Of a stretch of DNA of 64,000 bases, positions 28,768 through 39,936 are shown in pieces. The notes beneath the pieces are model-generated. The model worked only from the letters and a program-made list of their open reading frames with translations. It was not told the DNA's origin and made no database searches. This stretch comes from Roseitranquillus sp963709765. Lineage in GTDB: Bacteria; Pseudomonadota; Alphaproteobacteria; Rhodobacterales; Rhodobacteraceae. Numbering within the stretch: the stretch's first letter is position 1; every line of letters begins with the position of its first letter. A program made the position numbers and the translations under genes. The stretch spans positions 124,001 to 188,000 of the forward strand of contig CAVPXL010000005.1 of the NCBI GenBank assembly GCA_963709765.1, written 5' to 3'.

Positions 28768-29975
28768 TCAGCGTTGAGCTCCAGCCAGCTGAGCGGTGCC
28801 GAGGATCGCGGCGAGGCTCGCAGAAAGGCCGCGGAGGCTCGCTTCGGCCTCGACGTCGATCCACTCTTCAAGCGAGTGGGCGCGCCCACCGGTGCCGCCG
28901 GTGCCGATCTTGACCGCCGGGATGCCGAGGCTCATCGGAATGTTGGCGTCGGTCGATGACGCGGCGTGCTTCGGCTCGAAGCCGTAGGCGCGCAGGGCCG
29001 CCTCCGATAGCGTAACGATGGCGCTGTCCGCCGGCGTTCGGCCCGCGGGCCGATCACCGACGAGGTTTGCCTCGGCGACGATTGCGCCAGCCTCGGTCGA
29101 GCCGCGTGCGTTCTCGGCCGCGACCGCCGCCTCGATCAGCCGGTGCAACTCGGCGTCAAGCCGGGCGAGTTCACCCGCGTCCTCGGAGCGGAGGTCGATC
29201 TCGACCCAGACCTCCTCCGGGATCGCGTTGATCGACGAGCCGCCGCCGAAGACGCTGGCGCAGAAGGTCGTGCGCGGCTCGGCCGGGACCTCGAGGCGCG
29301 ACAGGCCCTGGACCGTCTCGGCGAGGGCATAGGCGGGGTTCACCGTACCGTGTGCCATGAAGCTGTGGCCGCCGGGGCCGCGGAAAGTGGCGCGGTAGCG
29401 GCGCGAGCCCACGGCGCGGGTCACGAGCTCGCCCATGTCCGGGCTGTCGAGCGTGAAGAAAGCGGAGATGCGGTCGCGGTACTCGCCCTCGGTGAAGAGG
29501 TGGCGGATGCCGCGGAGGTCGCCTTTTCCTTCCTCGCCCACGTCGGCGACGAAGAGGATGTCGTGCTGCGTCTCGACCCCCGCGGCATCGAGGGCGCGGG
29601 CGTAGGAGAGCAGAACCGCGAGACCGCGCGTGTCGTCACCGACACCGGGCGCGTAGAGGCGCGTGCCCTCCCGTCGCACGGTGACGTCGGTGCCTTCGGG
29701 GAAGACGGTATCGAGATGCGCCGCGATGGCGACGATGCTGCCGTTGCCGGTGCCACGGCGGAGCGCGGTGACGTTGCCGATCGCGTCCTGGCGGACCTCC
29801 TCGAGGCCGGCCTCCACCATCATCCGCTCGACCGCCGCCGCGCGCGCCTCCTCCTTGAAGGGCGGCGCGGGGATCTCGGTCAGCGCGACGATCTCCTCGA
29901 CCAGGCGGTCGTGATGGGCGCGCAGGTGGTCGGCCGCGGCCCGGAACCGGGCGTCGTTCAAGACGTCGTCGATCG

Positions 29976-29979
<4 letters not shown>
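28768..29979 (-). CDS. M20-family metallopeptidase (PepT/CPG2-like)
   Basis: This intact 403-aa di-zinc peptidase, probably cytoplasmic, cleaves peptides or amide-linked amino acids. Metal ligands are visible as AIAAHLDTVFPEGTD (His and Asp), PGVGDDTRGLAVLL (bridging Asp), FVADVGEEGKGDLRGIRH (catalytic Glu pair) and a C-terminal HSLEEWIDV. The lid domain carries GSRRYRATFRGPGGHSFMAH. No signal peptide is seen. The ATG at 29979 overlaps the ABC ATPase stop upstream by four bases (ATGA), so it is the last gene of the oligopeptide transporter operon and most likely processes what that system imports. It stands out as unbroken in a frameshift-rich area. Confidence 0.93.
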
Positions 29980-30994
<1,015 letters not shown>

Positions 30995-30998
<4 letters not shown>

Positions 30999-31983
30999 GA
31001 GGTGACCGCCTCCTCCGGACGGTCTTCGCAGATGCGGGTGGAAGCAGCGGACGTGCGGCCCGGCCGGCGCTCGAGCGGCGGCTCGAGCAGGCAGGCCTCG
31101 TCGGCGCGCGGGCAGCGGGGGCGGAAGGCGCAGCCCTGCGGCAGGTCGAGGAGCGACGGCGTCATGCCGGGGATCTGGCGCAGCGGCGCGCCGTGGCGTT
31201 GCCGGCTGCGGCACGCAGTCGATCAGGCCGCGCGTATAGGGATGCAGCGGGCGGGTCGATGACCGGCGTCGTGCCCCTCCTCGACGATCCGGCCGGCATA
31301 CATCACGGCGATCCGGTCGGCGAGCCCGGCCACGACGGCGAGGTCGTGGGTGATCCAGATCAGCGCCGTGCCCGTCTCGCGGCAGAGCTTCTGCACCTCG
31401 TAGAGGATCTGCCCCTGGATCGTGACGTCGAGCGCGGTGGTCGGCTCGTCGGCGATGATCAGGTCCGGCTTGTGCAGCAGCGCGATGGCGATGGCGACGC
31501 GCTGGCGCATGCCGCCGGAGAACTGGTGCGGATAGGCCTTGAGCCGCTCCTCGGGCGACGGGATGCCGACCTGGCCAGCGCCTCGCGCGAGCGGCGCAGC
31601 GCCGCGGCGCGCCGACCTTCTCGTGCGCCTGCACCGCCTCGATCATCTGGGTGTCGATGCGCAGGACCGGGTTGAGCGTCATCATCGGGTCCTGGAAGAT
31701 CATCGCGATCCGCTTGCCGCGCAGATGCCGCAGCGCCTCTCGCCGCGTGGTGACGAGATCCTCGCCGTCGAAGATGATCTGCCCCGCGCGATCCGGCCGG
31801 GCGGATCGACGAGGCCGATGATCGAGAAGCCGGTGACCGACTTGCCCGACCCGAACTCGCCCACCAGCCCCAGGATCTCGCCCCTGCCGAGCGAGAAGCT
31901 CGACGCCGTCGACGGCCTTGGCCACGCCGTCGCTGGTGAAGAAATAGGTCTGCAGGTCGCGGAGTTCCAGCAGCGGCGCTCAT
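30995..31983 (-). pseudogene. Oligopeptide ABC transporter ATP-binding protein (DppD type), frameshifted
   Basis: Pieces read PLLELRDLQTYFFTSDGVAK, AVDGVELL, then GQIIFDGEDLVTTRREALRH, IAMIFQDPMMTLNPVLRIDT, MRQRVAIAIALLHKPDLIIA and DEPTTALDVTIQGQILYEVQ. IWITHDLAVVAGLADRIAVM and YAGRIVEEG follow. This is the DppD/OppD type of the two paired ATPases. Walker A is present only in a shifted frame near 31850. At least five single-base shifts are visible. ATGA overlaps join it to the permease gene before and the DppF-type gene after it. Confidence 0.86.
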
Positions 31984-32910
31984 CGTCGCAGAGCCGCGGG
32001 TTGAGCACGTCGCGCAGACGGTCGCCGACGAGATTGATGCTGACGATGGTCAGCACCAGCGCAATGCCGGGAAACACGCTGATCCAGTAGCGGCCCGACA
32101 GCATGTAGTCGAAGCCGTTCGCGATCAGCAGGCCGAGCGAGGGCTCGGTGATCGGCAGGCCGACGCCGAGGAAGGACAGCGTCGCCTCGAGCGCGATGGC
32201 ATGCGCCATCTGCACCGTGGCGACGACGATCAGCGGCGGCAGGCAGTTCGGCAGCATGTGCCGGAACATGATGCGCCGGTGCGACAGCGCCAGACAGCGC
32301 GCCGCCTCGACGTAGTCCTTGCGGCGTTCGACCAGCGCCGCGCCGCGCACCGTGCGCGCGAAATAGGCCCATTGCACGACGACCAGCGCGAAGATGATCT
32401 TGTCGACGCCCCGGCCCAGCAGGGCCAGCAGCATCAGCGCGATGAGGATCGCGGGAAAGCTCAGCTGCAGGTCGACGATGCGCATGATGACGGTGTCCAC
32501 CCAGCCGCCGAAATAGGCGGCGATCAGACCCACGACGATGCCGATGGCCAGCGCGAGACTGGCGAGACCGCCGCGACCAGAGGCAGATCCGCAGGCCGTA
32601 GAGGATCGCCGACAGCATGTCGCGGCCCTGCCCGTCGGTGCCGAGCCAGTAGATCTTCCCCGTCATCTGTCTCTCCCGGCGGGAGGCGGCTGTCGAGGAT
32701 GTCGAGGTGGCGAGATCGTAGGGGTTCTGCGGCGCGATCCCGGGCGCGGCAAGGGCGGCGAAGGGTCGCACGAAGAGGATGAGGCCGGCGACCGCGACGC
32801 GGTCCCGACGAAATCCCACGCGACGCGCCGGAGCGGGCTCTGCGCCTTGGCGCGCGCGGCCGTTCCGCTAGGCGGCTCGAGATCGTAAAGATCAGATTGT
32901 GCTCTGTCAT
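31980..32910 (-). pseudogene. Oligopeptide ABC transporter permease (DppC type), frameshifted
   Basis: After MTEHNLIF and a damaged N-terminus, the conserved region reads MTGKIYWLGTDGQGRDMLSA, ILYGLRIS and GLIAAYFGGWVDTVIMRIVD. The permease core follows: LQLSFPAILIALMLLALLGR, KIIFALVVVQWAYFARTVRG, the EAA loop (YVEAARCLALSHRRIMFRHM), LEATLSFLGVGLPITEPSLG and LVLTIVSINLVGDRLRDVLN. The W-L-G-T-D-x-x-G-R-D motif is diagnostic for DppC. Most of the core (32530-31990) is in a single clean frame, and breaks concentrate at both ends. Confidence 0.9.
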
Positions 32911-33870
32911 CCCTTCACGTCCTGAAGCCTTACGCGCGGATCGAGCACCGAATAGAGGATGTCGACGACGAGGTTGATTCACGATGATGAAGACGGTGAA
33001 CATCAGGTAGGCGACGATCACCGGCCGGTCCAGCAGATTGATCGAGTCGATCAACAGCTTGCCCATGCCGGGCCAGGCGAACACGTCTCGGTGACGATGG
33101 CAAAGGCGATCAGCGAGCCGAATTCGAGCCCCAGCACCGTGATGATCGGGATCATGATGTTCTTCAGCACATGCACCATGATGATGCGCCGGGCGACAGC
33201 CCCTTGGCGCGGGCGAATTGATGTAATCCTGCTGCATCACCTCGCGCGTCCCGGCGCGCGTCAGCCGGATCGCCAGCGAATCTTGAGCAGCGCCAGATTC
33301 ACGGCCGGCAGGATCAGATGCTCCAGGCCGTCGAGCGTGAGGAAGCTGACCTGGATCCCGAAACTGGGTCGTCGCGCCGCGGCCGCTCGCCGGCAGCCAG
33401 CCGAGCATCACCGCAAAGACCATGATCAGCATCATCCCCACCCAGAAGGTCGGCAGCCTGAACCCGAGGATCGACCCGCCATGATCGACCTCGGAGATGC
33501 AGTCGGGTCTCAGCCCCGCGTAGATCCCGAGCGGGAGGCCGAACCGACCGAGATCACCAGCGCGGCCAGCGCCAGTTCCAGCGTCGCCGGCATGCGCTGC
33601 AAAATCAGCTCGAAGGCGGGGGTGCCGGAGACGAAGGAATTGCCGAAATCGCCAGACAGCGCATTGCCGACGAAGATGCCGAATTGTTGCCACAACGGCT
33701 GATCGAGGCCGAGGCGGGCGACCGCGGCGGCCATATCGGCCGGCCTGGCCTGGGGGCTGATCAGGATGTCGACGGGGTTGCCGATCGCATAGACGCCGGC
33801 GAAGACCAGGAGCGACATCAAGCGTGGCGAGCAGGCTCTGTCCCAGCCGGCGGACCAGATAGACCAGCAT
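32907..33870 (-). pseudogene. Oligopeptide ABC transporter permease (DppB type), frameshifted
   Basis: The start MLVYLVRRLGQSLLAT is a typical DppB opening helix. In other frames MMSLLVFAGVYAIGNPVDIL, LFGNSFVSGTPAFELILQRM-type sequence (NSFVSGTPAFELILQRMPA) and LELALAALVISV follow, then ILGFRLPTFWVGMMLIMVFA, VMLGWLPASGRG, AIRLTRAGTREVMQQDYI and YLMFTVFIIVN. The protein ends near DVKG with a stop overlapping dppC (ATGA). Seven or more shifts make it one of the most damaged genes, yet helices and loops remain recognisable. Confidence 0.87.
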
Positions 33871-34145
33871 CGCGCTTTCCGCCGCTAATGATGCATTGCT
33901 AAGCTAACGTACATCGGAACTCACCAAGCATGCGGACGTCGCCCGCGGCCGAAGAGCCGGCCTGTTGCATGACATCCCGGTACGAATTCTCGGATAGCGG
34001 GATTGGGTCCCGGCTCGGCCTTCGGCCGTCCGGGACGACGACTTTGCCGACGGCCAGCCTTCGCAGAGATCTCCGGTGGGAGAGGGAGGCAGCGCTCTGT
34101 TTCACGTCTGCAGCGTCCATCTCGATGTTCGGCAGCCCATAAGCC

Positions 34146-35746
34146 CTATTTCGCCGCGGTGCCGCCCGCCAGCTTCACGTCATAGGCAAGGGTCATTTTG
34201 ATCGACGCGCGGCTTGTAGTCGAGATCCGGCTTGAAGGCCCAGGCCGTCACCTCGAAATGCAAAGGCAGAATGCCGTGCTCATCGAGCACGATGGTCTGC
34301 GCCTGGCGCAGCAGCTCGCGCGCGCCTCGTCCTCGATGGGCGCATCGCCTCGATCAGGATGCGTCCATCTCGGGGTTCGAGTAGCGGCCGGCGTTGGTCG
34401 GACCCACCCGGCCTTGGCGTCATAGGTCGCGACCAGCGAATGAGTGGCGATGAGATTTCGCCCGACCCTGCGCCCCAGCCCGCCATGTAGATCGGAAACT
34501 CGAGGTTGTTGCGGCGGGAGAAGAACTGGCTCGCGGTGCCGGCGTCGACCCGCACCGTGATATGATCTGGGCGAGCATCTGCGCGATCGCCTGCGCGACC
34601 TTCTCGTCGTTAATGTAGCGATCGTTCGGGGTGCCGAGCATGATCTCGAAGCCGTCCGGATAGCCCGCCTCGGCCATCAGCTCTTGGCGCGTTCCGGGTC
34701 GTAAGGGCGACCGGACGCCCCGGTGCCGAACATCGGGGCGGCAGGAGCTCGCCCGCGGCTGCGCGTAGCCGCCCATGATGCGTTCGGCGATGGCCTCGCG
34801 GTTGATGGCGAGCGAGATCGCCTCGCGCACGCGGGCATCGAGCAGCGGGTTCTCGCCGTCGGTGCCGCTGATGCCGGGCGCATCGCCCTCCTGGTCCATG
34901 TGCAGGTAGATGATGCGGTTCGACAGCGCGTCGACCACCTTGAAGCCCGCCTCCTGGATCCGCGGGATGTCCTGATCGGCGGCGACTCGATCATGTCGAC
35001 GTCGCCGGCCAGCAGGGCCGCGACGCGCGGCCCGTCGCTGGTGATCGGGCGCAGCGTCACCTGCTCCCACTCAGGGGTGCCGCCCCAGTAGTCGTCGAAG
35101 CGGCCCAGCACCAGTTCGGTGCCGCGGGTGTAGGCGTCGAGCTGGTAGGGGCCGGTGCCGGCTGCGACTTCGGGCGAGCTGAAGGCCGGCGATTGCGGCA
35201 CCTCGCCCATCCCCTCGCAGGTTCCGTCGCGGCCGAAGGTGATCTCGCCCTCGGCGCCCAGGGTCTCGGCCGATAGATCGGCAGCTGCGCGATCTCGGTC
35301 GGCAGCAGCGGATGCGGCGCCTTCGTAGTGATCACCAGCGTGTGGTCGTCCTCGGCCTGCATGTCGGCGATGGTGCCGGTATAGATCGTGAACGACGAGG
35401 GCGAGTCCTCGACCAGCGGCACGCGGCAGTAGGTGTAGATCACGTCCTTGGCGGTGAAGTCGGTCCCGTCGTGGAAATTCACCCCCTCGCGCAGTGAGAA
35501 CCGCCAGGTCGTGTCGTCGATCGCCTCCCACTCCGTCGCCAGCGACGGCTCGACGCGCTGCAGGGCGTCCTGCTTCGTCAGCGACTCGAAAACGTTGAGC
35601 AGCACCTGCGTGTTCGTCGAAAGCTGATGGAAGCTGGGGTCCATCGACGTCGCCTCGGACTGAGGCCGATCGAGAGGTCCTGTGCCGCCGCCGGCACGGC
35701 AACCGAAGCCATGAGCCCCGTGAGAAGTGGGTCTTCGTGCTCTCAC
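34146..35746 (-). pseudogene. Oligopeptide ABC transporter periplasmic binding protein (DppA/family 5), frameshifted
   Basis: A GTG start at 35746 with GGAAGGA leads, after one shift, into LTGLMASVAVPAAAQDLSIG, a signal peptide with an A-x-A site. The family-5 fold follows: MDPSFHQLSTNTQVLLNVFE, SLTKQDALQRVEPSLATEWE, WRFSLREGVNFHDGTDFTAK, PYQLDAYTRGTELVLGRFDD, YWGGTPEWEQVTLRPITSDG, VREAISLAINREAIAERIMG and LEFPIYMAGWGAGSGE. It ends MTLAYDVKLAGGTAAK. The protein would capture peptides or peptide-like compounds in the periplasm. About seven shifts are present. A 275-base gap separates it from dppB, and it diverges from the LysR gene. Confidence 0.9.
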
Positions 35747-35829
35747 AAGAATGTCCTTCCTGTTGCGATCTGCGCGTTCTCCGGAATGCCGCTGACTTGC
35801 GACAGCCGATCCCGGTTGGCGGCCACACT

Positions 35830-35842
35830 ATTATGCGCTAAT
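35830..35842. promoter_or_regulatory. Palindrome ATTA-N5-TAAT in the dppA/LysR divergent region
   Basis: ATTATGCGCTAAT has the T-N11-A character of LysR-type operators. It lies in the 138-base gap between the divergent binding-protein and LysR genes, about 84 bases before the former and 43 before the latter. Confidence 0.45.
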
Positions 35843-35884
35843 CGAATGTCAATGCCCAATTCCTATGCGGTTTGATCATAGGCG

Positions 35885-36829
35885 ATGTATCAGCATGTAG
35901 CGAGCGACGAGAGACTTCGACGGCGCGCGGGGGTTACGCTGCGCGAGCTCGAAGTGCTGCGCGCTCTCGTGCTGACTGGAAGCGCGATCAACGCGGCGCG
36001 GAGCCTGGGGGTTTCGCAATCGGCTGTCAGCCGGCGCCTCGCCCAGCTTGAGGAGCGGTTGGGCTACCAGCTCTTCCGGCGCGAGGGCGGGCGTCTGGCG
36101 CCGACGGTTGAAGCGCTGTCGATAAACGATCAGCTCGGAGCGATCTTCGACGCCGTTGCGCAAATCACGAGCCGCTCCGAGCAGAACCCACCCACCAGGG
36201 CGAGCTTCGCTCGTCGCGCCGCCGACGATCGCACACCGCTTCCTGCCCAGTCGGGTCGCGGCCTTTAGCAAGCGCAACCCGAAGCTCGACATCACGTTCG
36301 AGGTGCTGGCGAGTGACAGCCTCGTGACCAGCGTCGCCGAATGCCGCAACGACGTCGCGCTGACCGACACGACCCCCTCGCACGACGGCATCCACAACGA
36401 GCTGCTGTTGTCCACCGACGCCATCTGCATCCTACCGAGCCGCCACCGCCTCATGGCGCAGGATGTGATCCGGCCCGAGGATCTTGCTCGCGAACCCTTC
36501 GTGGCCATGACCCGCCGCCATTCGAGCCGCATCGCCATAGACCGGGTGTTCGAGCGCGCGAAGGTCGACCGGCGGATGGTCATCGAGACGGCGACCGCCG
36601 TCTCGGCCGCCGAGTTCGTGCGTGAGGGGCTCGGGTGTCGCTGGTCAACCAGTTTCCGATCATCCACCAGCTTGGCCCAGGGATCGAGCTCCGACCGTTC
36701 CTGCCGTCGATCGGATACAGCGCCAATTTCCTGCTGCCGTCGAGCGGGCCTCCTTCGGCCGCGACGCGTGCATTCATCGAGGCGGTCCGTGCCAGCCTGG
36801 ACCGCACCCCATATCCAACCGTTCCCTGA
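35885..36829 (+). pseudogene. LysR-family regulator, two frameshifts
   Basis: The N-terminal winged helix is complete: VTLRELEVLRALVLTGSAIN, AARSLGVSQSAVSRRLAQLE, RLGYQLFRREGGRLAPTVEA. After a shift near 36215 the effector domain reads FLPSRVAAFSKRNPKLDITF, DGIHNELLLSTDAICILPSR and AVSAAEFVREGLG. After a second shift near 36635 it reads VSLVNQFPIIHQLGPGIELR, ending RTPYPTVP with TGA. The size (about 315 aa) is normal. It lies between the divergent peptide ABC operon and, in its own direction, an ArgE-type deacylase. It likely controls both in response to a peptide or amide metabolite. Confidence 0.88.
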
Positions 36830-36851
36830 TCAGACCGAAAGGATGTTCGCC

Positions 36852-38015
36852 ATGCCTGTCCCTATGAGCAGCGAGATCCTCGCCGATCTCGTGGCCTTCG
36901 ACACGACCAGCCGAAACTCGAACCTGCCGCTCATCGAGCATGTCGAGGCGTATCTCGCCGAGTGTGGCGTCGAGAGCCGGCGCGTCTACGACGCGACCAG
37001 GCAGAAGGCGAACCTCTGGGCAACGATTGGACCGACTGACCGGCCTGGCATCGTCCTCTCGGGCCACACAGACACCGTTCCCGTCGATGGGCAGGACTGG
37101 GCGAGCGACCCGTTCCGCCTCGATGCGCGGAACGGGCGGTTCTACGGGCGCGGGTCATGCGACATGAAGGGCTTCATCGCGTGCGCGCTGGCGGCGGTGC
37201 CGGACCTCGTCAAGCGCGACCTCGCGCGCCCCGTCCATCTCGCCTTCTCCTACGACGAGGAGGTGGGCTGCGTCGGCGTCGCCCGCCTGCTCGAGGATCT
37301 GCAGTCCGAGCCGGTAAGGCCCGCCTTCTGCATCGTCGGCGAGCCCACGCTGATGGAGGTGACGCTGGGCCACAAGTCCAAGCGGTCGATGCGCGTGACC
37401 GTGCGCGGCCGCGGCTGCCATTCGTCGCTGGCCCCGCAGGGCGTCAACGCGGTCGACTACGCCGCACTGCTGGTGGTGAGGATGCGCGAGATCGCGAAGC
37501 GCCTCGCCGCCGAGGGTGGGCGCGACGAGGATTACGATGTCCCGTACACGACGGCGCATACCGGCGTCATCTCGGGCGGCACGGCGCTCAACATCGTGCC
37601 CGATCTCTGCACCGTGGACTGCGAGTTCCGCGTGCTGCCCTTCGAGGATGCGGACGCGCTGGTCGAGGAGCTGCGCGCCTATGCCGGGGAGCTGCAGGCC
37701 GAGATGCAGGCCGCCGCCCCCGAGGCTGGCATAGAGGTCGACCTCTACGCCGAGTTTCCGGGGCTCGACACACCGCCCGAGGCCGAGGTTACGACGCTGG
37801 CCAAGCGGTTCGCCGGCAGCAACAGCCACGGCAAGGTCGCCTACGGAACGGAGGGCGGGCGCTTCCACGAGATGCTGGGCGTGCCCACCGCCATCTGCGG
37901 CCCAGGCTCTATTGCGCAGGCGCACAAGGCCGACGAATACGTCGAGGGCGCACAACTCGACGCCTGCGACGCCTTCCTCGCGCGCGTCGCCGACTGGGCA
38001 GAGGCGCGCGACTGA
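36852..38015 (+). CDS. Acetylornithine deacetylase-type M20 hydrolase (ArgE family)
   Basis: This intact 387-aa zinc amidohydrolase belongs to the ArgE/DapE branch of M20. Metal and catalytic residues appear in VLSGHTDTVPVDGQDW (His and Asp), GRGSCDMKGFIAC (bridging Asp), FSYDEEVGCVG (Glu pair), FCIVGEPTLMEVTLGHKSK and a late IAQAHKADEYVEG (His). ArgE removes the acetyl group from N-acetylornithine in arginine synthesis. The setting next to a peptide transporter suggests an N-acyl amino acid or peptide substrate instead. GAAAGGA before the ATG at 36852 favours this start over the one nine bases upstream. It begins 22 bases after the LysR stop. Confidence 0.93.
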   Translation: MPVPMSSEILADLVAFDTTSRNSNLPLIEHVEAYLAECGVESRRVYDATRQKANLWATIGPTDRPGIVLSGHTDTVPVDGQDWASDPFRLDARNGRFYGRGSCDMKGFIACALAAVPDLVKRDLARPVHLAFSYDEEVGCVGVARLLEDLQSEPVRPAFCIVGEPTLMEVTLGHKSKRSMRVTVRGRGCHSSLAPQGVNAVDYAALLVVRMREIAKRLAAEGGRDEDYDVPYTTAHTGVISGGTALNIVPDLCTVDCEFRVLPFEDADALVEELRAYAGELQAEMQAAAPEAGIEVDLYAEFPGLDTPPEAEVTTLAKRFAGSNSHGKVAYGTEGGRFHEMLGVPTAICGPGSIAQAHKADEYVEGAQLDACDAFLARVADWAEARD

Positions 38016-38130
38016 CGCCTCGCAGCGCCTGGTCGCGGACCGAACCTCACGGTCCGGCCAACAGGATCGGATGACGCCGTCTTTTCAGCCACTTGCCGCC
38101 CCATCCACGCGAGGACTGGGCGGCAAGGGG

Positions 38131-39562
38131 TCACTCCGCTGCAATCGGAGGGCGCACGTCGCCCGGGATCGGGCAGGCATAAGGCGCATCCGCCAGCCTT
38201 TCGGCGTGGTCCCGCTTCGCCGCCGCTCGCAGCCGCTCGTCCAACACCAGCGCGCGAGCGAGGCCGGCCATCGCCTTGGCGGCGTGGATCATCCCCTTGT
38301 GCGCGGCCGGCGCCTTGCCCTGCGCGGTCAGCTGCCAGGTGTGGAACGGCGTGCCGAACGCGCAGGTCGCGACCCGGGCCTGCACCGTCGGCACCGCCCA
38401 GCTCACGTCGCCCACGTCGGTCGAGCCCGCGCCCGCCCCGGACCGGCCGGTCGAGCGGGACGACGAAGTCGCAGAGCGGCGGGTCGTCGTCGGGCTGCCT
38501 GTCCCATCCGGCGGAAGGCGCTCGGCGATGTCGCGCGGGCGTCAGCGTCGCCCGGATGGCTCGGCGAAGGCGCGGTCGGCCGCGTCGAAGGGACCGGCGG
38601 CCCGAGCGCGCTCGAACTCGGCCTGCATCGCCTCCTCAAGCGGGCGGTTGCCGACGCAGGTTCGACACGGCGGAGACGACCCGGCTCTCGACCCGCGTCC
38701 CGGTCATCAGCGCCGCGCCGTCGGCGATCGCGCGCACCCGCTGCACCAGAGCCGCGAGGCTCGGCCAGGTCTGCGCGCCCGGATCAGCTGCCGCACGGTG
38801 GCCTGCGCCTGCACGACGTTCGGCGCCTCGCCGCCCGCGTCGAGATAGGCGTAGTGCACCCGCGCCTCGTCGGGCATGTGCTCGCGCATGTAGTTGACGC
38901 CGACATTCATCAGCTCGACCGCGTCGAGCGCGCTGACGGCCGAGTTCCGGCGCCGCCGCCGCGTGGGCGGCCTTGCCCGTGGAAGGTGAAGTCGATCCGG
39001 GTGTTGGCGAGCGAGCGCGCATCGTCCACCGCCGTGTAGTCGCCGCGGGTGCCAGGTGATCGCCGCGTCCACGTCGTCGAAGAGGCCGTCGCGCACCATG
39101 TAGGTCTTGGCCGCGCCGCCTTCCTCGGCGGGGCAGCCGTAGTAGCGCACGCGGCCCGGCGATGCCCTCGGCCTCCAGCCAGTCCTTGACCGCCGTCGCG
39201 GCGATCAGCGCGGCGCGAGCCGAGCAGGTTGTGCCCGCAGCCGTGGCCCGCGCCGTTCGCCTCGACCGGCCGGCGTCGGCCACGCCCGGCTCCTGGCTGA
39301 GCGCCGGGCAGCGCGTCGTATTCGCCGAGGATCGCGATGACGGGCCCGCCTTCGCCCCATTCTCCCATCACGGCGGTCGGGATGCCCGCCGCGCCCTCGG
39401 TCACCCGGAAGCCCTCGGCGGCGCAGCATCGCGGCATGGCGGCGACGGCGACAGTGCTCGGTATAGGCGATCTCGGGCGTCGTCGAAGACCCGGTCGGCG
39501 AGGGCGGTGAACTCCTCGCGCTTCGCTTCGGCAAGATCCCAGACCGGGTCGGCGTTTCTCAT
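38131..39562 (-). pseudogene. M20D amidohydrolase (AbgB-like), frameshifted
   Basis: The start MRNADPVWDLAEAKREEFTA has GAAAGGA upstream. Next come LADRVFDTPEIAYTEH, EGFRVTEGAAGIPTAVMGEW, VIAILGEYDALPG, the metal-binding NGAGHGCGHNLLGS, MRYYGCPAEEGGAAKTYMVR, DVDAAITWHPR, SALDAVELMNVGVNYMREHM and VHYAYLDAGGEAPNVVQAQA. The tail (VSWAVPTVQARVATCAFGTP, HTWQLTAQGKAPAAHKGM) contains the last ligand His. The layout is that of AbgB, which splits p-aminobenzoyl-glutamate or similar acyl amino acids. Eight or so single-base shifts are present. It converges on argE-like and is the third M20 enzyme around the peptide transporter. Confidence 0.87.
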
Positions 39563-39790
39563 GCGATATCCTTTCGTCGGGCGGCGGAACGGCCAGCCGA
39601 GCCGGCCGCCTGCTGCGAGTACTGGCTGCTCGTGGAGCAAAGCGGCCCGACCGGGCCGCTCGGCGCGGTTGCGCCCCTGCGTCACAAACCGTGATGGGCT
39701 ACGGAAGTCCAGACGTCGACGGGGCGCAATCCCGGCTGGCGGCCTGCCTTCGCCCGACATAACGTCGCGCCGCCGTAATCAGGAGACGAG

Positions 39791-39850
39791 ATGATCCGCG
39801 AGACCGCCATCGCCGAGGCCGAAAGCTATCTCGACAAGGGCCGTTTGCAG
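39791..39850 (+). pseudogene. Possible 5' stub of another M20 peptidase
   Basis: The first 19 codons (MIRETAIAEAESYLDKGRL) after a GGAGACG site look like the start of an M20 peptidase of the kind beginning M-x-R-E-x-A-I-x-x-A-E-x-Y. The similarity stops at about 39845 and the insertion element lies 90 bases further on, so the gene seems cut off. The match is short and could be chance. Confidence 0.35.
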
Positions 39851-39936
39851 GCGAATTTCGCGCTCCCGAGAATGGCCGGTTCGGTGAAGCCGACGAAGAA
39901 CCACGCGCTCGCAGCGAATGTCCGGTCGACGCCGAA